A DNA stretch of 64,000 bases from Achromobacter pestifer. GTDB lineage: Bacteria > Pseudomonadota > Gammaproteobacteria > Burkholderiales > Burkholderiaceae_B. This document shows positions 18,953-27,025 of the stretch, one piece after another. The stretch lies in assembly GCF_013267355.1 (NCBI RefSeq), contig NZ_CP053985.1, positions 5,208,001 to 5,272,000 on the forward strand. The letters run 5' to 3'. The number at the start of each line of letters is the position of its first letter. The stretch's first letter is position 1. The notes beneath the pieces were generated by a model. It did no database searches and was not told the origin of the DNA. It worked only from the letters and a program-made list of their open reading frames with translations. A program made the translations under genes and the position numbers.

Positions 18953-19977
18953 AGGTCGTCTACAGCGATAAGCATCAGCTCCACGATCCGCAGTTCTTCA
19001 TCGCGCGCGGCAAGGTCAAGCGCAGCAACGAGCAGCCCGAACGCGGCGCCCGCCTGCTGGCCGCGGCGCGCGCGGCGGGACACCAGATCATCGCGCCGGA
19101 CGACCACGGCGCCGGCCCGCGCGCGGCCGTGCACACGCCGCAGTACCTGCGCTTCCTGGAAACGGCCCACGCCCGCTGGCGCGAGCTGCCCGACGCCTCG
19201 GACGAGGTGATCGCGAACGTGCATCCCTTTCCGGGCGAGCCTTGCGCCTATCCCGAGCACATCGTGGGCCTGGCGGGGTATCACATGGGCGACACGGCCT
19301 GCCCGATAGGCGCGGGCACCTGGGAAGCGGCAGTCTGGTCCGCGCATTGCGCCACCCATGCCGCCCGGCTGGTGCTGGACGGCGAGCGCGCGGCCTACGC
19401 CTTGTGCCGCCCGCCCGGCCACCACGCCTATACCGAACGCGCCAACGGCTTCTGCTACCTGAACAACACGGCCATCGCGGCGCAGTACCTGCGAGGCACG
19501 CATCAGCGCGTCGCGATCCTGGACCTGGACGTGCACCACGGCAACGGCACCCAGGGCATCTTCTACCGCCGCGCCGACGTGCTGACCGTGTCGCTGCACG
19601 CGGATGCCTACAACACCACGCCGTTCTTCGTGGGCCATGCGCACGAGACCGGCGCAGGCGACGGGCTGGGCTACAACATCAACCGCCCCTTGGCCGTCGG
19701 CACGGGCGACGCAGGCTATCTGGCCGCGTTGCGGCGGGTCTGCCTGGAAATCCAGGCATTTGCGCCGGGTGCGCTGGTGGTCGCGCTGGGGCTGGACGCG
19801 CACGAGAAGGATCCCTACAAGGGGCTGGCCGTGAGCACCGGCGGTTTCGCGGCCATCCTCGCCCAGGTGGCCTCGCTGGGCCTGCCCACGGTGCTGGTGC
19901 AGGAAGGCGGCTACCTGTCGGACGACCTGGGGCCCAACCTGGCCAGCGCGCTGCGCGGCTTCGAGTCCGCCGCGTAG
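18949..19977 (+). CDS. acetylpolyamine amidohydrolase-like deacetylase (HDAC family)
   Basis: A 342-residue zinc deacetylase of the histone deacetylase superfamily, closest in its visible motifs to bacterial acetylpolyamine amidohydrolases: P-I-G-A-G-T-W-E-A-A, C-R-P-P-G-H-H-A-Y, the zinc-ligand segment D-L-D-V-H-H-G-N-G-T-Q and L-G-L-D-A-H-E-K-D-P. The reaction would remove acetyl groups from N-acetylated amines in the cytoplasm. It is translationally coupled to the GntR gene and divergent from the transporter operon, so the imported compound may be N-acetylated. Its last 67 bases overlap the convergent Rieske gene. Confidence 0.88.
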   Translation: MKVVYSDKHQLHDPQFFIARGKVKRSNEQPERGARLLAAARAAGHQIIAPDDHGAGPRAAVHTPQYLRFLETAHARWRELPDASDEVIANVHPFPGEPCAYPEHIVGLAGYHMGDTACPIGAGTWEAAVWSAHCATHAARLVLDGERAAYALCRPPGHHAYTERANGFCYLNNTAIAAQYLRGTHQRVAILDLDVHHGNGTQGIFYRRADVLTVSLHADAYNTTPFFVGHAHETGAGDGLGYNINRPLAVGTGDAGYLAALRRVCLEIQAFAPGALVVALGLDAHEKDPYKGLAVSTGGFAAILAQVASLGLPTVLVQEGGYLSDDLGPNLASALRGFESAA

Positions 19978-20315
19978 ACCTGGCCGGCGGCCACGCGGAG
20001 CGGTTGCGGATCCAGCGCCGCGCCCTGGCAGGGGCCTTCGATGCAGAGCCCATCCTCGAAGCGGAACAGGGCCGAATGATGCGCGCACATCAGCACCTGG
20101 GCCTCATAGGTGAGTACGGCGCCGTGGGCCGCGTCCAGCGTGACGGAGAAGTGCGGGCAACGGTTCAGGTAGCCCCAGACCGTCATGCCCCGCCGCAGCA
20201 GAATCACCGGCTGCGCGTCGATCTGCACCGACAGGGAGCCGCCATCCGGAATGTCCTCAATCCGGCACAGCGCCGCCCCGGCCGCATGTTCAAGCGCGGG
20301 GCAGCACGAAGTCAT
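19911..20315 (-). CDS. Rieske [2Fe-2S] ferredoxin
   Basis: A 134-residue Rieske protein. The ligand boxes are C-P-H-F-S-V-T-L and C-A-H-H-S-A-L-F, that is C-x-H then C-x2-H, inside a small domain typical of oxygenase-associated ferredoxins. It overlaps the upstream intradiol dioxygenase gene by 26 bases, so it belongs to the hydroquinone operon and is its last gene. No Rieske oxygenase is encoded nearby; a role in re-reducing an oxidised dioxygenase iron, as XylT-type ferredoxins do, is an inference. Its 3' end runs 67 bases into the convergent deacetylase gene. Confidence 0.82.
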   Translation of the reverse strand: MTSCCPALEHAAGAALCRIEDIPDGGSLSVQIDAQPVILLRRGMTVWGYLNRCPHFSVTLDAAHGAVLTYEAQVLMCAHHSALFRFEDGLCIEGPCQGAALDPQPLRVAAGQVYAADSKPRSALARLGPRSSDR

Positions 20316-21162
20316 AGCGCCCCTCGTGGAAGTCCGACTCGAATCCGTAGCGCTTGCCCAGGACTGAATCTGCGCCTTGCGGGCTGTATTGCAGCACCAG
20401 CGACGGCTTCACGCCGAACACCGCATCCGACGCGAGATACGGATCGCCGGCATTGAACAGATGGGTGACCAGCCGCTGGTGTCCCGGCGCGTCGATCATG
20501 AAATGCAGGTGCGCGGGCCGGAAGATGTGGCGGCCGGTCGCCGCCATCATGCGGCCGACGGGACCGTCGCCCGGGATCGGATAGGACACGGGCAGGATGG
20601 TGCGGATGGCGAAACTGCCGTCCTCGCCGCTGCGGTAGCGGCCGCGCAGATTGCCTTGCGGCTGGTCCAGGTCCTGGCCCGAGTACATGCCGTTGGCGGC
20701 TGTCTGCCACACGTCGAGCACGGCGCCGGCCAGCGGCTGGCCGTCGGTGTCGCGCACGGTCCCGTGCACCAGCGCGGGCTCACCCGGCGTCTGCGCCATG
20801 TCCTCGCCCGGCGCGCGGTCGGGCATGCCGGCCATGTAGAAGGGGCCGAACACCGTGCTCTCGGTGGCCTGGCCCGGCTTGCGGTGGTTGATGGCGTCCA
20901 CCAGCATCGACACGCCCAGCGTGTCGGACAGCAGGATGAACTCCTGCCGCACCGCGCCGTCACAGATCTGGCCGGTCTCGGTCAGGAACCGGATCGCGGC
21001 CATCCATTCGGCCTCGGTGGGCTCGACGTCGGCAACGAAGGCGTGCAGATGCCGCACCAGGGACTGCATCAGCTGGCGCAGCCTGGGATCCGGCGTCTGG
21101 GAGAAGCTGGCGGCGACCGTGTCGGTCAAGGCGGTTTCGGCATTCGGCATGGCAGGGTTCAT
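20290..21162 (-). CDS. intradiol dioxygenase, probable hydroxyquinol 1,2-dioxygenase
   Basis: A 290-residue non-heme Fe(III) dioxygenase that opens a catecholic ring between its hydroxyls. The four iron ligands are visible: Y160 (N-G-M-Y), Y194 (V-S-Y-P-I-P), H218 and H220 (P-A-H-L-H-F). The N-terminal helical dimerisation domain and the overall length match hydroxyquinol 1,2-dioxygenases, which make maleylacetate from benzene-1,2,4-triol; chlorocatechol or catechol activity is the alternative. It lies 9 bases after the semialdehyde dehydrogenase gene and overlaps the Rieske gene, placing it in the hydroquinone operon. Confidence 0.87.
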   Translation of the reverse strand: MNPAMPNAETALTDTVAASFSQTPDPRLRQLMQSLVRHLHAFVADVEPTEAEWMAAIRFLTETGQICDGAVRQEFILLSDTLGVSMLVDAINHRKPGQATESTVFGPFYMAGMPDRAPGEDMAQTPGEPALVHGTVRDTDGQPLAGAVLDVWQTAANGMYSGQDLDQPQGNLRGRYRSGEDGSFAIRTILPVSYPIPGDGPVGRMMAATGRHIFRPAHLHFMIDAPGHQRLVTHLFNAGDPYLASDAVFGVKPSLVLQYSPQGADSVLGKRYGFESDFHEGRYDFVLPRA

Positions 21163-21171
21163 GGCGGCTCC

Positions 21172-22632
21172 TCAGCGCTTGAAATGCGGCGGCACGGCGG
21201 CGTCCACGTTGACCCACACGGACCTGGCCTCAGTGTAGTCATGCATGGCCTCGAAGCCCATCTCGCGTCCGTAGCCCGACTGGCCCACGCCGCCGAACGG
21301 ACTGCCGGGATTGACCCGCTTGTAGCAGTTGATCCAGCACATGCCGGCGTGGATGGCGCCCGCCAGCTTGTGGGCGCGCGCCAAGTCGCGCGTCCACAGG
21401 CCGCTGCCCAGGCCGTAGTCGGTGGCGTTGGCGATGGCCAGCGCTTCCTCGTCGCTGCCAAAGCGCAGCACCGTGACGAAGGGGCCGAAGACTTCTTCCT
21501 GCGCGACGCGGTCCTGGGGCCGGGCTTCGACGATGGTGGGCGCGACGTAGTAGCCGCGGGCCAGCTCGCCGCCGGGCGCCTTGCCGCCGGCCAGCAGGCG
21601 CGCGCCCTGTTCGGCGGCGACGCCCACATAGGACAGGACCTTGTCGCGGTGCTGGGCCGAGGTCAGCGGACCCATTTCGGTGTCGGGCGAACGCGGGTCG
21701 CCCAGGCGGATGGAGTTCGCCAGCGCCGTGAAACGCTCCAGGAACGCGTCGGCAATTTTTTCATGCAGCATCAGCCGCGAGCCCGCGATGCAGGCCTGGC
21801 CCTGATTGTGGAAGATGGCCCAGGCCGCGCCGTTGATGGCGGCGTCGAGGTTGGCGTCGTCGAACACGATGTTGGCGCCCTTGCCGCCCAGTTCCAGCTG
21901 CACGCGCTTGAGGTTGCCCTGGGACGCTTGCACGATGCGGCGGCCGGTCGCGGTGGATCCCGTAAAGGCGATCTTGCCCACGTCGGGATGTTCCGCCAGC
22001 CGTTGGCCCGCGGTGTGGCCGTAGCCGGGGACCATGTTCACCACGCCTTCGGGAAAGCCCGCCTGGGCCATCAGCTCCGCAATCCGCAGGGTCGACAGCG
22101 GTGTGAGCTCGGACGGCTTGAGCACGACGGTATTGCCGGCCGCCAGCGCCGGGCCCAGCTTCCAGCTGGTGAACATCAGCGGAAAGTTCCACGGCACGAT
22201 CTGGCCGACCACGCCGATGGGCGCGCGTTGCACGTAGTTGAGGAAGCCCGTTTCCACCGGGATGACGCTGCCTTGCAGCTTGTCGGCCATGCCGCCGAAG
22301 TAGCGGAAGCAGCCCGCGGTGCGCGGCACGTCCAGGCCGCGCGTGTCGCGTATCGGATGGCCGGTGTCCAGCGTTTCCAGCTGCGCCAGTTCTTCCGTGT
22401 TGGCTTCGATCAGGTCGGCCAGCTTGAGCAGCAGGCGTCCGCGTTCGGCCGCCGGCATGCGTGACCAGGCGGGAAAGGCGCGTTGCGCGGCCGCGACGGC
22501 GCGGTCCACGTCCTCGGCTTCGGCCGCGGCGATGGCGGTGATGAGGGTTCCGTCGTGCGGGTTGAGCACGTCTATCGTGCCGCCGGCGGTCGCGGCCACG
22601 AAGCGGCCGTCGATAAAGAGTTTGTTCTGCAT
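21172..22632 (-). CDS. aldehyde dehydrogenase, probable 4-hydroxymuconic semialdehyde dehydrogenase
   Basis: A 486-residue NAD(P)-dependent aldehyde dehydrogenase with catalytic E247 (L-E-L-G-G-K) and C281 (G-Q-A-C-I-A-G-S). Its position directly after the hydroquinone dioxygenase genes matches PnpE/HapE, which oxidises the ring-cleavage product 4-hydroxymuconic semialdehyde to maleylacetate. The family call is certain; the substrate rests on gene order. The ATG at 22632 gives the usual N-terminus N-K-L-F-I-D-G; the frame stays open into the large-subunit gene. Confidence 0.88.
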   Translation of the reverse strand: MQNKLFIDGRFVAATAGGTIDVLNPHDGTLITAIAAAEAEDVDRAVAAAQRAFPAWSRMPAAERGRLLLKLADLIEANTEELAQLETLDTGHPIRDTRGLDVPRTAGCFRYFGGMADKLQGSVIPVETGFLNYVQRAPIGVVGQIVPWNFPLMFTSWKLGPALAAGNTVVLKPSELTPLSTLRIAELMAQAGFPEGVVNMVPGYGHTAGQRLAEHPDVGKIAFTGSTATGRRIVQASQGNLKRVQLELGGKGANIVFDDANLDAAINGAAWAIFHNQGQACIAGSRLMLHEKIADAFLERFTALANSIRLGDPRSPDTEMGPLTSAQHRDKVLSYVGVAAEQGARLLAGGKAPGGELARGYYVAPTIVEARPQDRVAQEEVFGPFVTVLRFGSDEEALAIANATDYGLGSGLWTRDLARAHKLAGAIHAGMCWINCYKRVNPGSPFGGVGQSGYGREMGFEAMHDYTEARSVWVNVDAAVPPHFKR

Positions 22633-22667
22633 GGCTCTGGATACGTGATGAGTGGGAGGGGGCGGAT

Positions 22668-23687
22668 TCAGAACTCGACCGGGTAGGGCGCGAGTTCGCC
22701 GCTTTCGTAGCGCAGGGGCAAGTCGGGGGTGGCGTTCTCCCAGACCAGCAGCATCGAACGCTTGGTCGAATAGCCCTGATGGCGGATGTCGGCGGGCATG
22801 GCGCAGATGTCGCCGGCGCGCATGGTGACGCGGGCGCGCGGGGCGCCGGTGTCCTTGTCGCCGATGTCCCACACGATCTCGTCGGACAGCTGCAGGAACC
22901 ATTCGACGCGGTCGTTGCCATGGAACACCGGCAGGATGAATTCCTCGGTGGTGGGGCAGAACAGGCTGGCGCCGCAGACGGAGGTGACCGATGGATTCCA
23001 GGTCACGTCGGAGCGCGACAGGTACTTGAACAGGCTGAACGCATGCAGCGCGCCTTCGTAGCCCGGTTCGGCCTGGATCTGCGGCTCCTCCTGGGTCACG
23101 TCGGCGAAGGCCCGGTTGACCGGCAGGTCGTCGCGCAGGGGCGAGTCTTCTGGCAGGCCCGGCATGCGCCGCGTGGCGATGCGCGACCGCTCGATGGCGG
23201 CGATGTTGTCGCCATGCTTGCGGCCGAAGGCAGAGCCGGTTTCCTCGGGCGCGGCGAACGGATCGAAGCCTTCGTTGGTCCAGTCGTGCAGCATGGCCTT
23301 GAAGGTGGCCATGATGAGCGGCGTGTCGAAAGTCTCCGTGTAGTCCACGCCCGCGGCCTTCATGACGCCGTTGAACGAACCGGCGTAGACGTCCACCTTG
23401 CCATAGTGGTTGCGGGTGCCGAACACGTGGTCGAAGTTGACCCAGCCATAGAAGAAGCCCCAGGCCACGTCGCGCATCAGGGCCCGCAGGAAGGCGTCGG
23501 CCGCGATGGCGTGGGTGCGCGTCTGGCCCTTGGAAGGCCAGTGCACCTTGACGAAATACTCGTCGCGCGTGAAGGTGAACGCGCCGAGGTCGAAGCGTTT
23601 GTAGCCGGTGGCGGCGTCGGCGGCGCCAGCCACGACTTTGCCGGCGGCGAAGGAAGTAGCGGGAGCGGGGGTGTCCAGCATGGCCAT
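22668..23687 (-). CDS. hydroquinone 1,2-dioxygenase, large subunit (PnpD/HapD type)
   Basis: A 339-residue cupin-fold protein that matches the large subunit of two-component hydroquinone 1,2-dioxygenases, which cleave hydroquinone to 4-hydroxymuconic semialdehyde. Established work on Pseudomonas PnpCD places Fe(II) at H256, N258, E262 and H303; this protein has H256-x-N258-x3-E262 and H303 at exactly those numbers (F-H-G-N-D-R-V-E and A-D-I-R-H-Q-G). That agreement also supports the start at 23687, which has a GGAG site seven bases away. It works with the small cupin encoded just upstream. A substrate other than hydroquinone, such as a substituted one, cannot be excluded. Confidence 0.88.
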   Translation of the reverse strand: MAMLDTPAPATSFAAGKVVAGAADAATGYKRFDLGAFTFTRDEYFVKVHWPSKGQTRTHAIAADAFLRALMRDVAWGFFYGWVNFDHVFGTRNHYGKVDVYAGSFNGVMKAAGVDYTETFDTPLIMATFKAMLHDWTNEGFDPFAAPEETGSAFGRKHGDNIAAIERSRIATRRMPGLPEDSPLRDDLPVNRAFADVTQEEPQIQAEPGYEGALHAFSLFKYLSRSDVTWNPSVTSVCGASLFCPTTEEFILPVFHGNDRVEWFLQLSDEIVWDIGDKDTGAPRARVTMRAGDICAMPADIRHQGYSTKRSMLLVWENATPDLPLRYESGELAPYPVEF

Positions 23688-23722
23688 ATCGGTACTCCAG
23701 AAAGGGAAAAGGGGGTAGCGGC

Positions 23723-24217
23723 TTACTGCAGGCAGATGTCCGCCCACTTCTCGACGGACAATTCGCCGGCGCGGGTCTGGACCAGCAGCACGCCCGGATA
23801 CGGCGCCGTAAAGCGGTAGGCGCAGCCGGCGGGCAGCAGGCATTGGTGTCCGCGGCCCAGCAGCACGCGGCCCATGGGCTTGCCGGCGGGGGTTGCGCCC
23901 GCCAGCACCGTGCCGTCCGCGGCTGCGGGGGGCTGGCCCAGCGCCAGGAACTCGACCTGGGCCTGGCCGTCCATCAGGATGGCGAACTCGTCGTGGCTGC
24001 AGGCGTACCAGGGCGACACGCCTTCGGCGCGCAGGGTTTCGATGACGTATTCCAGGTTCTTGCCGACGACGACCTTTTCGTAGGGCGCCGAGTTCGCGGC
24101 CACCTCGAAGATGTTGGAAAAGACGTAGTGCCGGGGCGAGCCCTGCGTGATCTCGATCGAGCCCTTGCGGTAATCCGTAAGCGAGCCGAAAACGGTGGTC
24201 GGTGTTGCGGTGTTCAT
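23723..24217 (-). CDS. hydroquinone 1,2-dioxygenase, small subunit (PnpC/HapC type)
   Basis: A 164-residue single-cupin protein. The size (about 18 kDa), its place directly ahead of the large-subunit gene and the P-Y-E-K-V-V-V-G-K-N-L-E-Y-V and S-H-D-E-F-A-I-L-M-D-G segments fit the small subunit of the heterotetrameric hydroquinone dioxygenase. It is thought to be structural, with the catalytic iron in the large subunit. AGGAGG precedes the ATG at 24217. On its own it would only be called a cupin; the pairing gives the assignment. Confidence 0.82.
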   Translation of the reverse strand: MNTATPTTVFGSLTDYRKGSIEITQGSPRHYVFSNIFEVAANSAPYEKVVVGKNLEYVIETLRAEGVSPWYACSHDEFAILMDGQAQVEFLALGQPPAAADGTVLAGATPAGKPMGRVLLGRGHQCLLPAGCAYRFTAPYPGVLLVQTRAGELSVEKWADICLQ

Positions 24218-24288
24218 GGAGCCTCCTGTGTCGGGTAGTGCCGCCCGCGCGGCGGAGTGGCGCGGACGTGGGGAGCGGGGCGGGCGTG

Positions 24289-25257
24289 TCAGTCCACCTT
24301 GAGATTGATCTTGCGGATGACGCCGGTCCATTTGGCGGCGTCTTCACGCAGGCGGCGCGCGGTGGCATCGGGCGATTCGGGCTGCGGATCCAGGTCATTG
24401 CCCTGCAGCTTCTGCTTCACTTCCGGCAGCGCCAGGGCGCGCGCCACTTCCTCATTCATGCGCTGCACGATGCCGGCCGGCGTGCCCTTGGGCGCGAACA
24501 GCATCTCGCGGAAGGTGGCGTCGTAGCCGGCCACGCCCGCCTGCTGCATGGTCGGCACGTCCGGCGCCTGGACCGAGCGCGCGCTGCCCGACACCGCCAG
24601 CCCGTGGAGCTTGCCGGCCGCGACGTAAGGCGCGACCACCGGAGAGGCCAGATAGCCGCAAGGCACCTGCCCGGCCAGCACGTCCTGCGTGGCGGGCGAG
24701 GGCCCCTTGTAGGGAACGTGCAGGATGTCCAGGCCGGCGCCGGACAGATAAAGCTCCATTGCCAGGTGGCCGGGCACGCCCTGGCCGCCGGAGGCGTAGC
24801 TGAGGGCGCCGGGCGTCTTCCTGGCCTGCGCGTCCAGCTGCGCCAGCGTGCGCAGGCCCGAGGCGGCCGAGCACACCAGCATCTGGTTGAAGTTCGCCAG
24901 CGCGACCACGGGCGTCAAGTCATCGGCCTTGAAATTCAGCTTGCGGTAGATGGCGGGATTGATGGTGACGACGGTGTCGGGCGCTTCAAGAAAGGTGTAG
25001 CCGTCGGCGGGTGAACGGACCACCGCTTCGGCGCCGATGTTGCCGCCCGCGCCGGGCCGGTTCTCGATGATGACCGGCTGCTTGAGCGACTGTCCCACCG
25101 CGTCGGCCACGATGCGCGCCGCCGTGTCGCCGGGTGATCCGGCGGGAAAGGCGACCACGATGCGGATGGCGCGCGTGGGCCAGTCCTCTTTCGGCTGGGC
25201 GTGCGACGCCGTGCTGGCGGCGATACAGGCTGCCAGCGCAAGTAATTGCGGTTTCAT
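24289..25257 (-). CDS. Bug-family tripartite tricarboxylate transporter receptor
   Basis: A 322-residue periplasmic binding protein with a signal peptide at about 1-20 (cleavage near S-H-A-Q). The Bug hallmarks are R-I-V-V-A-F-P-A-G-S-P-G-D, V-I-I-E-N-R-P-G-A-G-G-N-I-G and H-V-P-Y-K-G. Such proteins capture carboxylates, amino acids or aromatic acids, sometimes acting with membrane components encoded elsewhere; no TctA/TctB gene is present here. Inside the hydroquinone operon it probably binds the aromatic substrate or a conjugate. The Bug proteins as a group are strongly expanded in Bordetella and relatives. Confidence 0.9.
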   Translation of the reverse strand: MKPQLLALAACIAASTASHAQPKEDWPTRAIRIVVAFPAGSPGDTAARIVADAVGQSLKQPVIIENRPGAGGNIGAEAVVRSPADGYTFLEAPDTVVTINPAIYRKLNFKADDLTPVVALANFNQMLVCSAASGLRTLAQLDAQARKTPGALSYASGGQGVPGHLAMELYLSGAGLDILHVPYKGPSPATQDVLAGQVPCGYLASPVVAPYVAAGKLHGLAVSGSARSVQAPDVPTMQQAGVAGYDATFREMLFAPKGTPAGIVQRMNEEVARALALPEVKQKLQGNDLDPQPESPDATARRLREDAAKWTGVIRKINLKVD

Positions 25258-25307
25258 GCTGTCTCCTGACGTTTATTTTTCAGGCGCCCTGATCCGGGCG
25301 CGCTGCG

Positions 25308-26885
25308 CTACCACCTGCCGATATGGATGCCGGCCGAATCCTCCTTGCGTGTCCATCCCGTCATGGTCGCGTGGCTGACGGTGGGGTGGATCTTGCGGTT
25401 GCGCAGCCAGTCGAACAGCATGGCCTGGTAGCGTTCCCGGACCGGCGCGTGCGCGGGGTCCGCGCCCAGGTCGTCGTATTCGTCGGGGTCGGCGCGCAGA
25501 TCGAACAATTGCGGGCGCAGGCCTTCGAAATGAACGTATTTCCATTCGTGGTCGCGCACCATGATGGTGTGGCAGCCGTCGGCGGGACGGCCCAGCGGTT
25601 CGCGCACGAAGTCGCGGAACGCGTAGTTGTTTTCCGAGAACACGGCGCGGCGCCAGTCGGCGGGCTCTTCGCCGCGCAGCAGCGGCAGCAGGGAGCGTCC
25701 TTCGAGGATATGGTCGGGAATCTCCGCGCCGATGGCGTCCAGGATGGTGGGCACCAGGTCTATGGCTTCCACCAGCCGCGATTCCACCGCGCCGCGGCGC
25801 GCGCCGTCGCCGGGCAGGCGCACGATCAGCGGCACCTTGGCCACGCAATCATGGAACAGCTCCTTCTCGCCCAGGTAGTGATCGCCCAGGTAGTCGCCAT
25901 GGTCGCTGCAGAAGATGACCATGGTGTCCTGGTCGCGGCCGCTGCGCCGCAGATAGTCGAACAGCACGCCCAACTGGTCGTCCACCTGCTTGATCAGGCC
26001 CATGTAGGTGGGAATCACGGTCTCGCGCACCTGGTCGCAGGAGAAGTTCCTGCTGACCTCCGCCTGGCGAAAGCCTTGCAGCACGGGATGCGCATTTTCG
26101 AGTTCGCGCGCCGCGCGCTTGGCGGGCTGCATGTCGTCGGGCGAGTACATGGCGTGGTAGGGCGCGGGCGCGACATAGGGCCAGTGCGGTTTGATGTAGG
26201 ACAGGTGCAGCACCCAGGGCCGATCGCCGCTTTGCTCCATGAACTCGATCGCGCGCCGCGTCATGTAGGGCGTTTCGGAGTCCGTCTCCGCGACGCGCGC
26301 CGGCAGGCCCGCGTAGCGCATGTTCCAGCCGGAGAGGATCTCGCCGTTGGCACCTAGCGCCGAGTTGGCGTGGTCGTGCCAGGGGTTGGCGCCGTCGTAG
26401 CCTTGCTGGCGCAGGTATTGCGTGTAGCGGTGCGATTCGTCGCTGAAGCCCGGCGGCCAGATGCCGTCGTCGCGGTCGTAGGGCTCGAATCCGCCTTGCG
26501 CCGCCAGGATGCCGGTGGCGCCCGCTGGGTCCATCCCCAGGCGCTGCATGCCGGACCTGTCGGCTTCCACGTGGGTCTTGCCCGCCACCGCCACGCGCAC
26601 GCCCAGCGGGCGCAGGTAGTCGCCCAGCGTCATTTCGCTGACGGGCATGGGCACGAAGTTCCACACCGCGCCGTGGCTGGTGACATAGCGGCCCGTGTAA
26701 TAGGACATGCGCGACGGGCCGCAGACCGGCCCTTGCACGAAGGCATTGTCGAAGCGCACGCCTTCGGCGGCCAGGCGGTCGATGTTGGGGGTGCGCAGGC
26801 GCGGATGTCCGTAGCAGGACAGGTAGTCCCAGCGCAGTTGGTCGCACATGATCCAGAGTACATTGCGTACAGCCTGTCCGCTCAT
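25308..26885 (-). CDS. sulfatase-family hydrolase, phosphonate monoester hydrolase-like
   Basis: A 525-residue type I sulfatase-superfamily enzyme. The formylglycine site is C55-x-P57-S58-R59, and the first metal aspartate is in M-C-D-Q (D15); the second metal cluster appears as I-F-C-S-D-H-G-D-Y-L-G-D-H. The long segment Y-I-K-P-H-W-P-Y-V-A-P-A-P-Y-H-A-M-Y resembles phosphonate monoester hydrolases/phosphodiesterases rather than classical arylsulfatases, so sulfate ester, phosphodiester or phosphonate ester hydrolysis are all possible. No export signal is visible, implying a cytoplasmic enzyme that needs a maturase elsewhere. It is the first gene of the hydroquinone operon, which suggests release of a phenol from a conjugate. 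Confidence 0.85.
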   Translation of the reverse strand: MSGQAVRNVLWIMCDQLRWDYLSCYGHPRLRTPNIDRLAAEGVRFDNAFVQGPVCGPSRMSYYTGRYVTSHGAVWNFVPMPVSEMTLGDYLRPLGVRVAVAGKTHVEADRSGMQRLGMDPAGATGILAAQGGFEPYDRDDGIWPPGFSDESHRYTQYLRQQGYDGANPWHDHANSALGANGEILSGWNMRYAGLPARVAETDSETPYMTRRAIEFMEQSGDRPWVLHLSYIKPHWPYVAPAPYHAMYSPDDMQPAKRAARELENAHPVLQGFRQAEVSRNFSCDQVRETVIPTYMGLIKQVDDQLGVLFDYLRRSGRDQDTMVIFCSDHGDYLGDHYLGEKELFHDCVAKVPLIVRLPGDGARRGAVESRLVEAIDLVPTILDAIGAEIPDHILEGRSLLPLLRGEEPADWRRAVFSENNYAFRDFVREPLGRPADGCHTIMVRDHEWKYVHFEGLRPQLFDLRADPDEYDDLGADPAHAPVRERYQAMLFDWLRNRKIHPTVSHATMTGWTRKEDSAGIHIGRW

Positions 26886-26981
26886 TCCCGCCTCTCTTGC
26901 CGTTCCGCCAGCCACCACGGCTTGCGTTAGACGCCACGATATTTCGCAGGGGCTGGGCGGCTCAAGCAGGTTTTGCTGGAG

Positions 26982-26996
26982 TTTCACTGAGTGAAA
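26982..26996. promoter_or_regulatory. palindrome, likely IclR operator
   Basis: TTTCACT-G-AGTGAAA is a perfect inverted repeat with 7-base arms, in the 140-base gap between the divergent sulfatase and IclR genes and 30 bases upstream of the IclR start. Symmetry and position fit the binding site of the IclR regulator for both transcripts. Confidence 0.65.
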
Positions 26997-27025
26997 TTTC
27001 CAGCCGTGCGGAAAGAGGGGGCGCA

